Positions 55,766-64,000 of a stretch of DNA of 64,000 nucleotides are shown here, in pieces. The notes below the pieces were generated by a model. It was not told where the DNA came from, searched no databases, and saw only the letters and a program-made list of their open reading frames with translations. A program made the translations under genes and the position numbers. Source of the DNA: Hexactinellida sp. DTS-2022 (lineage: Eukaryota > Porifera > Hexactinellida); NCBI GenBank assembly GCA_028753945.1, contig JAPNXP010000002.1:4154001-4218000 (forward strand), in the 5' to 3' direction. Each line of letters opens with the position of its first letter. Position 1 is the stretch's first letter.

Positions 55766-55799
55766 CGCCTATCTTTACCGAATCAGGTATTGCTTGGGG

Positions 55800-55870
55800 G
55801 GGGCTGTACCCCACTTGTGACGCAATTGTGCCTTACCAGTGGCGGCGGCAAGCGCCGCTACTGGGCTGTA
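55800..55870. repeat. Fragment of the 5572-type hAT MITE
   Basis: CTTGTGACGCAATTGTGCC and CCAGTGGCGGC match 5670-5700. Confidence 0.65.
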
Positions 55871-56218
55871 CTAAATTATATACGGTTGTACTAAATTATA
55901 CCCAAACTCCATCTGAGCCTCCTCAGAACCCACCTAGAGAGCTCTCAGTACGCTGTGTTGTATACAGCTCTGGTGTAGAAGAGTGTTGGAAGGGTAAAAT
56001 GCTGACTGGTGTTACCAATATCTATATCAGTTGGTGATGTTGCAGTTTCAGAAGTGTGTGAATGCATACTGTGGTAGTAATAATTTATGTTAGATGCTTG
56101 GTTGGACTGAAAAGAAGTATATCAGTAGCAGATATGTGTGCTAGTTGTGTTGGCTGTTGTAAGAATGCCGTAAAACTTGGAATCGTCATCATTCGATTGG
56201 TATGGAGCCCCTGGATGG
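55871..56218. other. No gene seen
   Basis: No coding or repeat signal. Confidence 0.3.
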
Positions 56219-56226
56219 CTTATGGG

Positions 56227-56440
56227 CAGTGTTCCCTCTAAGGCCGGACATCAGCCGGCCGGCCGATATTTTGGTAATTTTGGTGGACGGCCGGCCGATT
56301 TTGACTGGATTTCGGCCGATGGCCGGTTAGGCCCCTACATTTGTCGGCCGATATAATTTGTTTTTGAAAACGGTGTGGCCGATGCCCTGCCGACGCCAGC
56401 CGGTCGGCCCGAAATATTTGGATCCTTAGAGGGAACACTG
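56227..56440. mobile_element. 214-bp GC-rich hAT MITE
   Basis: CAGTGTTCCCTCTAAGG / CCTTAGAGGGAACACTG, exact duplication CTTATGGG (56219-56226, 56441-56448). The interior is full of GGCCGGCCGAT-like palindromic words. Confidence 0.92.
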
Positions 56441-56906
56441 CTTATGGGTGGCAGTTGTGCATCATGATCCGTGATTGCTACCGAAATATTCTTCGTGCAA
56501 TTGTCGCTGGTAGGACAGCAAGAGGCGATACTAGCAACCAAGGACTTATGACCAACTCTTTAAAACTTCGGCGCGTTGTGCCAAAGCATATTGTTAGAGT
56601 TCTTATCTTGCCCAGAGTGATGGTTTAGCAGACACAGAATTATAGGTGTAACCCAATATTCTACCTACTTTTCAGGATTGCTCGCCTTCCTTTCCTCACT
56701 ATATCAGATGAGGGAATATATTCAGATAGGGAAAGGTCTAAAGAGAATATATGGGTCTATAAAAGTTTCAAATAACTAAACTGAATCTGTTGTAACATAA
56801 AAGTTATAGCGTGTTGAAAGTATTCCAGAGAGTTTTTCGGAATTAACAAAATATGGCAGGCACTTCGATTGTTACCCAGATACATCTAGGCAAAGCCACA
56901 TGTATT

Positions 56907-57030
56907 AGAACTTCAATTTGTAACATTGGCAAACGCGTCACCTTGTCTCAAAATTCGGTACCATACCTTTCTCGGATTGTTACCCATGGTAACTGTGCTA
57001 GTTTGCTTTTAGAATGAATATCTCTTCTGT
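56907..57030. repeat. Second copy of 51288-51509, left part
   Basis: See the entry at 51288; two differences by eye over the 110-bp core. Confidence 0.85.
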
Positions 57031-57046
57031 ATTACTGTGCCGACTA

Positions 57047-57064
57047 TACTATAGTATAGTGGCC
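57047..57064. repeat. Perfect 18-bp palindrome
   Basis: ACTATACTATAGTATAGT equals its own reverse complement. Confidence 0.85.
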
Positions 57065-57115
57065 CAGTATTGGTCTTAGTGCTTTGGTTATTATTATTAT
57101 TATTAGTCCGTAGAT

Positions 57116-57429
57116 CAGAGACGGAACCGGTCGGGTCTGACCGGAACCGGTCGACCGGTCGGGTCGGGTCGGGTCGGGTCGGGTCGGGTCGGGTCGGGTC
57201 GGGTCGGGTCGGGTACCGGTCGGAACCTTGACCGGCCGGTCGAACCCTGACCGGCCGGTCGAGATCTCTATATGATCTATTCGATATTATAATATCATAG
57301 TTTGTTTTCTATTATTTATAAATTATTGCTAGCTATGATTGACCGGTCGACCGGCCGGTCGGGTCGGGTCAAATTTCCAACTGCACCGGTCGGGTCGGGT
57401 CATGAAAATCCCGACAGGTTCCATCTCTG
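57116..57429. mobile_element. 314-bp hAT MITE with (GGGTC)n array
   Basis: CAGAGACGGAACCGG left, CAGGTTCCATCTCTG right, exact duplication CCGTAGAT (57108-57115, 57430-57437). Holds about 11 GGGTC pentamers at 57159-57214 and ACCGGCCGGTCGA words on both sides. Confidence 0.92.
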
Positions 57430-57477
57430 CCGTAGATCCTCCACAGAACAGAGTTTTATTAACTAAGAACTGAGATT

Positions 57478-58253
57478 TTCAGGATAGGTGTCTCATGGGT
57501 TACAGATGTGCACCTGGGGTCACGATTTATTAATTTCGACTTGGGAAAATTTTTAACGGGACTTTTAGCTTTTTTTGTCCCATAAGAAAATAAATGCAAT
57601 AACAAGAAATTTTTTAGAATCATTAGTATCAGAAAAGTATTTTGCAACTGATATCTCTTCACGATTTTTTATATCCGTCCTCATTTTCCTGAGAATTAGC
57701 CTCAAAGTTGCCACAATTCACCCTTAACTTTCTAAAATCGTAAATTCATTAATATTCAATTATGCAATCATTTCGTGGTTTCGATGAAGAACTACTATTT
57801 ATGAATAATTCAATAGATTCAGCGTTATTTCGATTCAAGTTATTGTTGATATTATAACTACAATAAAGAATTCTAGTATATATGAATAATTAATTTAATT
57901 CAATAGCTATTACTTTACAAATCGATTTCTGATATCACAGTTACAATAAAGTATTCTATGTAAATGAATAATTCAATTTGATTCAATAGCTGCTACTATA
58001 TAAATCGATTTCTAATACAATAGTTGTATTAAAGTTTTCTCCTATATGAAAATTCAATTTCACTCAACAGTTATTCAATTTCAGAACGATTTCTTATATT
58101 CAAACAATGGATTAATGAGATGGAATAGCTATTTGTATAAATATTTGTGCTTGGTGCCCGAAATGTATTAGAGTGTAAGGGGGGTTTATAACGCATTTAT
58201 AATGGAAATATAAACTTAATCCCATATGTAATTCTAAGTAAACAAGTAAACAC
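57478..58253. repeat. Dispersed repeat, copy of 1237-1894/4379-4520
   Basis: Same order of landmarks as the left-hand copy: TTAACGGGACTTTTAGC, CACCCTTAACTTTCTAAAAT, AATGGATTAATGAGATGG, then GTGCCCGAAATGTATTAGAG. About 85% alike by eye. Confidence 0.75.
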
Positions 58254-58401
58254 TGTTCTCTCTAATGGTCCACCAGTGGACAATTGGCCCAAAGTGGACT
58301 ATTATAGAATATGGACTATTACCGATATCTAAATAGTTGATTTGGACAAGTAAATAAGTGGACTATTAGAGAAGTGGACAATTAGAGAGAAAAGACTGTA
58401 T
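58254..58401. mobile_element. MITE with CTCTCTAATGGTCCAC ends
   Basis: Left ACTGTTCTCTCTAATGGTCC, right GGACAATTAGAGAGAAAAGACTG, followed by TA. GTGGACTATTAGAG words repeat inside. It splits a family Y word (GTAAACAAGTA|TGCTGA). Confidence 0.7.
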
Positions 58402-58671
58402 GCTGACTTCAATTTCAAAACGAAAACTGATATATAAACAATGGATTATTGAGATGGAATTTTTAGTTTATGACTATTCGTTTGTGTGCTTGTTTGTTGC
58501 CCGAATTGTATTAGAGTGTTAGGGGGGTCTAAACGCATTTATAATGGAAATATAAACTTAAACTCAAGATGGTTTAAGATAGAAAGAAGCATGAAATTTA
58601 TCAAATGTTCCTTTGTCACTAACAAATTGATAAATGGGTGTAAACACAATGTGACGTTCATGACATTGCGA
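58402..58671. repeat. Family Y copy, uninterrupted
   Basis: GACTATTCGTTTGTGTGCTTG then GCCCGAATTGTATTAGAGTG: the unoccupied counterpart of the hAT insertion site at 1887/4379. The 81-codon frame starting here crosses into the next MITE and is not a gene. Confidence 0.75.
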
Positions 58672-58797
58672 AAAAAATCCAAAATTGCATCCTGTGTCGA
58701 CAGCATGTTCCATTGGAGGCACTATCAATAGACCACCACCAAAATATAGTTCCACCAAAGGAACATGCGTCGGCACAGGCTGCAATTTTGGATTTTC
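58672..58797. mobile_element. MITE related to 22742-22867
   Basis: AAATCCAAAATTGCA...TGCAATTTTGGATTT inverted ends. The interior ACATGTTCC / GGAACATG forms a second inverted pair. Confidence 0.78.
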
Positions 58798-58898
58798 TAT
58801 ATTTATGTACACGTATATTCCCCCATGCATATATCGGGGCTAGTTAGATTGAGTCTCAATAATCAAAATGCCTGTAAGACCCATTTTCCGATTCTGTA
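58797..58898. repeat. Second copy of 51288-51509, right part
   Basis: TATATTTATGTACACGTATA to CCATTTTCCGATTCTGT, as at 51408-51509. Confidence 0.85.
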
Positions 58899-58990
58899 GT
58901 AAAATAGTGCTCAATAGAGCAAACCTTACTGATTTAGAATCTTAGATGCATATTATAGATTCCACTGTCTCCTATTTTCGTAATAACGAG

Positions 58991-59085
58991 CCACCGGGGG
59001 GTCAGGGGGTTGCACCTCCCAAATGGCTCAGGGGAAGTGCGAATCCCCCCCCCCCCCCCAGATATTGCGATGGATCCATCCCTGC
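58991..59085. mobile_element. Probable hAT MITE with C14 tract
   Basis: TAACGAG on both sides (58984-58990, 59086-59092) and a right end ATCCATCCCTG suggest a small hAT MITE. The left end (CCACCGGGGGG) is eroded. A C run at 59046-59059. Confidence 0.5.
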
Positions 59086-59205
59086 TAACGAGTAACGACG
59101 TAGTAACCCAGGAGTTGTTTACTACCTAACAAGTGACCAATTAAGAAGCAAAAATAAATAATTCATTCATATTTAATTCTGGACGAGACAGTACAGTAAT
59201 TAAAA

Positions 59206-59490
59206 CTATTTATTTTCATTCTCTAAGCGAGACTCCTGATGGAGTTTTGGGATTCTAGGATCCCTCGGTTTTGATAACCAATCAAGTTGATACAATAAAT
59301 AATTAGCGTGCCTTTCTTGTTTAGTTGCATCGATATTGTCCATTTCAGGTACTAAATCTTTAGTAATTTTCTTTCTATAAGTGTGATACAAAGCAACGGA
59401 GAATGTGGAAGTCATCACAAAATAAAGAGCAAAGTGGTGAAAGATCTGCATTCGCTTGCCAATGGTCTTTATAGAAATCCTGATGCTCAT
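59206..59490 (-). CDS. Small single-pass membrane protein, unrecognised
   Basis: From ATG at 59490 the frame gives 94 residues ending in TAG. The first ~15 residues are basic and lack acids (SIRISIKTIGKRMQ), mitochondrial-presequence-like; then a membrane segment HHFALYFVMTSTFSVALYH, then a soluble tail with EMDNIDATKQERHANYLLYQ and PRDPRIPKL. The frame extends upstream without ATG to an acceptor-like site (TTTTCTACACCTATAG) at ~59535, so this may be a last exon. AATAAA overlaps the stop. Layout and length recall small inner-mitochondrial-membrane subunits, but I do not recognise the family; that is inference only. Confidence 0.5.
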   Translation of the reverse strand: MSIRISIKTIGKRMQIFHHFALYFVMTSTFSVALYHTYRKKITKDLVPEMDNIDATKQERHANYLLYQLDWLSKPRDPRIPKLHQESRLENENK

Positions 59491-59535
59491 CAACGAAGAA
59501 ATGTAGAGCTGGCTCGAAACGACGAAATTCACAAC

Positions 59536-59754
59536 TATAGGTGTAGAAAAGTATTTACTGTAGACTAGTAGAAAAGATGGCTAAATGATAGCTAAATATC
59601 CTATTAGCTATGATTAGTCCATATTCCATATGGGTTACTAATAATGATCTCCAGTGATAAAATAACTTCCTTCATCATTAATTTAGACGTTAGTTGATTT
59701 TCTTATCACTTTTTTTGATATTCTTTATTCCCCAAATATATCACTTATTTATTA
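59536..59754. other. No gene seen
   Basis: A+T-rich; would be intron or upstream sequence if the gene at 59206 is real. Confidence 0.3.
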
Positions 59755-60010
59755 ATGTTTGTCACCAGTATATAAAGAATAATATTATTAGGTTTGCAAA
59801 CCGCATAAACAAAATAAAATTAACAAACAGAAAAATATTTTTATGATTGTCACCAGAAAATAAAGAATAATAATATTAGGTTTGCAAACCGCATAAACAA
59901 AATAAAATTATTGGGTTTTGCAATCGCATAAACAGAATAATATTTTTGGGATTGTCACCAGCATTTAAAGAATAATATTATTAGGTTTGAAACCGTGTAA
60001 ACAATAAAAA
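59755..60010. repeat. ~90-100-bp tandem repeat, three copies
   Basis: TTGTCACCAG, AAAGAATAATATTATTAGG and TTTGCAAACCGCATAAACA recur in order at ~59758, 59848 and 59953. Confidence 0.85.
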
Positions 60011-60024
60011 AAATATTTGGTGAG

Positions 60025-60215
60025 TATTTATAAAGCTGATACAAATATATAATATACTATTCCAAGTGTGAACAGAAGCGGTAATAATGATAATTTATAA
60101 AGCTGATACTAATCTAGAATATTACTATTCCAAGTGCAAACAGAAGCGGCAATAATGATAATTTATAAAGCTGATACAAATAAAGAATATTACTATTCTA
60201 AGTTTGAACAGAACT
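60025..60215. repeat. ~67-bp tandem repeat, three copies
   Basis: TTTATAAAGCTGATAC, ATTACTATTCCAAGTG and AACAGAAGCGG recur at ~60027, 60094 and 60160. Confidence 0.88.
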
Positions 60216-60730
60216 AAAACAACACAAAGGAATATAAGCACAGTGGGACATTGAAATAGTACACTAGAAAGAGATTCACAATTATAATTCGAACACGTAG
60301 ATAAGTTTGAATAATAGAAATAAATTTGGCAACAATAATGAAGTTACGAATCACAGTCAATTCGACGACAACTATGAGGAGCTTGTAAATAACTATGTAT
60401 CAATTGTTACTAAGTGGAATTTAGGTGAATGAACAAAATTGTGAGAATTAAAAGTATACCAACCCAAAGAAGGAACATATATTCACATACAGAAGGATGC
60501 AACAGGTAGCTTTCTCAGAGATTCATTGGAAACGGTGATGAGAGATTGATGCAAAATCAGCTGAAACAACTGCGAATACACAAATGCACATTTCCTAATC
60601 TGAATACAACTCTCAATAACTTAATATAAATAGTGGATTACTAAAAACAACACAAACGAATACAAGCACAATAGGACAGTGAAATAGTACACTAGAAATA
60701 GATTCACAATTTTTATTCAAACACGTGGAT
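60211..60730. repeat. ~92-bp direct repeats 427 bp apart
   Basis: 60211-60303 and 60638-60728 share GACA(T/G)TGAAATAGTACACTA and ACTAGAAA(G/T)AGATTCACAA. The spacer has no coding content. The arrangement resembles a large tandem duplication more than LTRs. Confidence 0.75.
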
Positions 60731-61049
60731 GGCATACTATTTTATTTTTTATGAGTGATGTCAATGTCAATCACTTGATTTATCACTACTATTCACTAGC
60801 AATTCCATCGCAACAAGTTCACCACTAAACCCATATATGTAGGCTGTTAAAAGGAACTGCCCTGCCTGAGATTACAATTCATCAATATATCTTATATATT
60901 AAATCACAATGATTTTTTTTTTCTGTTCCGAATTGATTGAGGAACTGGTAAGAGCTCCAGACTTGAAATTTGGCAGGGAGGTGGGAAATAATGTTTCTAG
61001 GAACAAGTTCTAATATCTAAGAAAAATAATTATATCTTCCCTCTCAAAA
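60731..61049. other. No gene seen
   Basis: A+T-rich sequence. Confidence 0.3.
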
Positions 61050-61250
61050 GGTGACATTAATTGGCTGAAAAAATAAACACAAATAATTCTGGGTCAATAC
61101 ATTTGACCAATAAATTTCACCCTAAATTTTAGTAACTTTAATAGTCCCATTAATGCGGTTTCTATTTCCCCATCACTTTAATACAATCCGGACAAACAAA
61201 CAAACAAACACACAAACAAACACACAACAATCGTGATTTAATAATATAGA
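61050..61250 (-). repeat. Family Y terminal part, inverted
   Basis: CACTTTAATACAATCCGGAC then ACAAACAAACAAACAC and AACAATCGTGATTTAATAAT: the reverse of 25855-25950. Confidence 0.75.
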
Positions 61251-61435
61251 TTTGTTCACTATCCCGCTCTTCTGGCTAAGTCGCTTCTTGCTTTATTACA
61301 CGTTTTGCTTCGTTGAGGACAAAATATTACATTTTTGTGAATTTTTATATTATACATCATCATCATGACGTAACATTGTGATGATAACTATACTTATTTC
61401 TGGCTTTGGTTAGTCATATTCTCAGTAACATAGGT
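61251..61435. other. No gene seen
   Basis: No signal. Confidence 0.3.
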
Positions 61436-61468
61436 TTAGATTACATCAAATAGATTCCTTCTGTATCA

Positions 61469-61649
61469 CAGGCACGTAGCTAGAGTATGTAATTCAGGGG
61501 GGCAAGTGCAGGGAGTCGGGGGGGCAAGGGGGGACCAATCACTCTATTTACTATAACTAACACTTCATAAAATTCTCTTGGGAGGGGTGGCGAGAAGTAC
61601 TTTTGGGAGGGGCAGTCGCCCCCCCTCGCCCCCCCGTAGCTACGTGCCT
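61469..61649. mobile_element. 181-bp hAT MITE in the Mutator-like 5' end
   Basis: CAGGCACGTAGCTAG left, GTAGCTACGTGCCT right, exact duplication CTGTATCA (61461-61468, 61650-61657). G/C homopolymer-like runs inside. The frames at 61480 and 61578 are read from it and are not genes. Confidence 0.9.
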
Positions 61650-61749
61650 CTGTATCATCCATCTTTTTCGAGAAATTTTGCCGGGAGGCAGCATTTTATT
61701 TTATTTATTTATTATATCATTCTTCATTCCCGCGAAATTAGCAACGACA

Positions 61750-64000
61750 ATGTCATCAACTGACACCGAGGGCGAAGGACAAATGTTGTCCAGTCCAACT
61801 TGTTTATCCGAACCCTTTGAGCATTTCAGGTTCGACACTGCCTCTTCATCAACAACTGCCTTCCCTAAACCTATTAACCATCCTATAAAGAACTGGAGAA
61901 CTAGTTACTTTACAAAGCGGAAGAGGTCATATCCCAAAGGAACACTTCGACAGAGCGGAAGTGGTAAGTTTGCTAAGTTAATTACATATACGTCAGATTC
62001 TAAGGCAAGTATATCCAGGTCACTACCATGTACCGTAAAGGTTAGGGATGGCAAGACAGTTAATTCATGTGAAGTTTCAGAATTTGATAGCAACGATAAC
62101 GTAGTGATGAATGTCCACGTCTTAACATCAGTATACAGTGAAATGGCTATCTGTAGAAACTGTCAAAGTGGTAACCTGCACTTATTCAATAAGGGCACAA
62201 AAGCTGGTTGCGCTACTTTATTTTTGCTTAGTTGTCTGCACTGCCTGGTCTCCAAATCCTTCTGGAGTTTGAGTGGGCGCTTTGGTTCTAGTATTGCGGT
62301 TGGATCTGACAAGCATATTCCCAAGCGTAACTCAACTGTCTATGCCAGCGTGTTAGGAGGTCGGCTGATAGGCGTTGGTTGTGAACGCTTGAGCCTGTAT
62401 CATGCTTGTCTTGGTATCCCTTCTTGTCCAGCTGCTTCAACGTTTAGCGAAGCAGAAGGTGACATTTTGACAGCAGCGGAGTTTATTGCAAACAAATGCA
62501 TGGATAATGCTAGGGTCGAGCTGGAGCATATCCTAGGGTTAAACCAATCGACCGGTCTAGTACATGCTGTCGGCTCATTCGATGGAGCGTATCAACAGAG
62601 ATCAGGGAAGGCAGGTGGTGGCTTTAGTCGTTACTGCTTCGCATCAGTCATTTCGTCAGAAACCTCAAAAGTTCTGGCATATGAGGTGGCCTGTAATAAT
62701 TGCTCAATATGCAACCAGCATTCAGATGCGTTATGCACAGGAAAAATTAGTCAGGAGGCGTATGACGCTTGGCACATCAACCACAAAGAACATTGCCCGG
62801 CTTCATATCGCGACGTCAGTTCTGTCCGTTTAGAATCAGAGTTGGTACCTGTAATCATTTCCCAATGCCTTAATAGGGGTGTTTTACTTACTGGCTTAGT
62901 CTGCGACGGAGACAACAAAACCTTCTCCAAGGTTAGTGCATCTAATCCATACCATCAAGTTGGTTGGACTGGCGAGATTGAGAGATTTGAGTGTCTTTCT
63001 CATGTTCTAAAGAGAATGAAGACTCATCTCGTAGAGGAGCAATCTAAGGTTCTCCGTGCCAACCGCGCTAAAAAAAGTTTTGAGAGGCAATCGTTGCTTG
63101 AACAGGGTCAGGATAAAAAAACTGTGGACAAAACACTGAGTACGAAGTATAAAGGCAATTTAGTCCGAAATAATGTTCCTAGAGCTGACTGGGGAGGTGA
63201 GTCTAGTTGTCCCGAGAAATCCCGAGAAATTAACCACCTGTCTGATGCTTTGTGCGGACAAATCACTAGCTATTATAGGATGGCAGTGATTCGATACCAA
63301 GGTGACGTCAGTAGCATTGTAGACGCTATTAACGCTATCCCTCTACATTTGGGTGCCAACGATAACAACGCCAGCAACAACCATAGGCTCTGCCCATTCT
63401 CTGATAATTCATGGTGTCAGTACCAGTTAGCTGTATGGCACAATAAGCCTGTACCGCACCATCCGAACTACCTTAGTGATGAGGCGGTTAGCTATATCAA
63501 TAAATTGTTCACTAACTATAGATACAACGACCCCGATTTCATTAGGAAGATTAGTGATGGCAGGACGTCTAATAATAATGAAGCAATACACCATGTTCTA
63601 TTTCAGATAGTTCGAAAGAATGAACAGGTGAGCAACACCGTAATGCGGTTGGGTGCTGCTCTTTCTGTGATACGGTACAATAAAGGATACAGCGGTATTC
63701 GAGAGCTGTTTGATATTCTTGAAATTCCTGTTAATAATGATTTGTCTCAATTATTCATCAATTTCGATCAGAGGCGTGATTCTGCTCATGTAAACGCAGG
63801 AAAAGCGATAAAGAAGAGATTCGTGAAGCGCCAAAAGCGAGGACACACCAGGAAATCACAAACAAGAAGAGATGGCGTAGACTATTGCTCTGGTAAGCAT
63901 AGTGGCGCACAGAAAGCCACTACAGACGACTCCTTGTCTGAGGAAGACGATGCAAACCCTCCAGCTAGTTGCCAGCTTGACGAGGCATCCTGCGTCGTGT
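61750..64000 (+). CDS. Mutator-like transposase, intact but cut by window end
   Basis: Catalyses cut-and-paste of its own element. From ATG 61750 the frame is open for 750 codons to the window edge. Residues ~1-110 are a polar leader. A CRNC / CLHC pair (C135, C138, C162, C165) forms a likely zinc finger. The catalytic core has SFDGAYQQRS (D278), CNNCSIC (C315, C318, C321) with HKEHC (H348, C349), VCDGDNKTFSK (D386, D388), HVLKRMKTHL, and SNNNEAIHHVLF with E611 as the probable third acidic residue: the layout of the Mutator-like transposase domain found in many animals. The C-terminal ~90 residues are basic (KKRFVKRQKRGHTRKSQTRR), then acidic. The frame is open upstream of the ATG too, but that part is the terminal repeat. 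G+C is higher than in the flanks and there is no stop, so this is a young copy. Intronless. Confidence 0.92.
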   Translation, partial: MSSTDTEGEGQMLSSPTCLSEPFEHFRFDTASSSTTAFPKPINHPIKNWRTSYFTKRKRSYPKGTLRQSGSGKFAKLITYTSDSKASISRSLPCTVKVRDGKTVNSCEVSEFDSNDNVVMNVHVLTSVYSEMAICRNCQSGNLHLFNKGTKAGCATLFLLSCLHCLVSKSFWSLSGRFGSSIAVGSDKHIPKRNSTVYASVLGGRLIGVGCERLSLYHACLGIPSCPAASTFSEAEGDILTAAEFIANKCMDNARVELEHILGLNQSTGLVHAVGSFDGAYQQRSGKAGGGFSRYCFASVISSETSKVLAYEVACNNCSICNQHSDALCTGKISQEAYDAWHINHKEHCPASYRDVSSVRLESELVPVIISQCLNRGVLLTGLVCDGDNKTFSKVSASNPYHQVGWTGEIERFECLSHVLKRMKTHLVEEQSKVLRANRAKKSFERQSLLEQGQDKKTVDKTLSTKYKGNLVRNNVPRADWGGESSCPEKSREINHLSDALCGQITSYYRMAVIRYQGDVSSIVDAINAIPLHLGANDNNASNNHRLCPFSDNSWCQYQLAVWHNKPVPHHPNYLSDEAVSYINKLFTNYRYNDPDFIRKISDGRTSNNNEAIHHVLFQIVRKNEQVSNTVMRLGAALSVIRYNKGYSGIRELFDILEIPVNNDLSQLFINFDQRRDSAHVNAGKAIKKRFVKRQKRGHTRKSQTRRDGVDYCSGKHSGAQKATTDDSLSEEDDANPPASCQLDEASCVV

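Larger units (their letters stand above)
61436..64000 (+). mobile_element. Mutator-like (MULE) DNA transposon, 5' part
   Basis: The left limit is taken from alignment to the inverted-repeat element at 35611-35968 (TACATCAAATAGATT...ATCATCC, then TTTTTCGAGAAA). The element is invaded near its end by a hAT MITE and contains the transposase. The 3' end lies outside the window. The exact terminus and target duplication were not identified. Confidence 0.7.

Noticed and set aside
60211-60730. Short LTR retrotransposon from the 92-bp direct repeats
   Set aside because: No TG...CA ends, primer-binding site, polypurine tract or coding content; tandem duplication is simpler.
1-64000. CRISPR arrays, prophage or bacterial operons
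   Set aside because: No regularly spaced direct repeats with unique spacers, no ribosome-binding-site-linked gene strings; all evidence points to a eukaryotic nuclear genome.

Overview
The window reads as a stretch of an A+T-rich invertebrate animal genome (about two thirds A+T by eye), gene-poor and saturated with DNA transposons. Coding remnants belong to metazoan-style families (hAT transposases with BED/TTF-type fingers, a THAP-domain fragment, pieces of the centriolar-satellite protein PCM1, and a Mutator-like transposase). No bacterial operons, rRNA or convincing tRNA genes were seen. I cannot name the species.

Left part (1-14.7 kb): a near-complete but broken hAT element (1895-4378, exact 8-bp target duplication) sits in an older dispersed repeat. 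It is followed by a 1.2-kb non-autonomous hAT (4645-5880) holding two smaller hAT MITEs, then pogo-like MITEs with CAGT...ACTG ends flanked by TA, two copies of a ~700-bp non-autonomous family (called X here), and a lysine-rich coding fragment of unknown identity (8469-8926).

Middle (14.7-36 kb): a 42-bp tandem array; two ~700-bp copies of family Z in opposite orientation, one nested in a pogo-like MITE; a ~430-bp near-identical segment at 19.0 and 30.4 kb, the first copy since split by a 1,457-bp hAT, a foldback hairpin and a MITE; and at 25017-25066 a sequence with every conserved feature of a hammerhead self-cleaving ribozyme, inside a GC-richer block that looks like part of a retroelement. 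Family X at 32.8-35.3 kb is split by a 1,732-bp hAT. At 35611-35968 lies an inverted-repeat element whose termini resemble the 5' end of the Mutator-like element at the right edge.

Right part (36-64 kb): relics of three different hAT transposases (37956-40290, 40976-41875, 47013-48495), a THAP-domain fragment split by a pogo-like MITE (42594-43675), two GC-rich tandem copies of a PCM1-like exon fragment (49760-50251), an exactly phased 135-bp tandem array that stays open as 45-residue hydrophobic repeats (about 53940-55056), many hAT MITEs with perfect 8-bp duplications, a small possible membrane-protein gene (59206-59490, minus strand), and an uninterrupted 750-codon Mutator-like transposase reading off the end of the window (61750-64000). 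That last ORF is the only long intact protein-coding region.

The genes do not form a pathway. The window records successive transposon waves, and nested insertions with intact target duplications give the relative order. Potentially active now are the Mutator-like element and, as RNA, the hammerhead motif.
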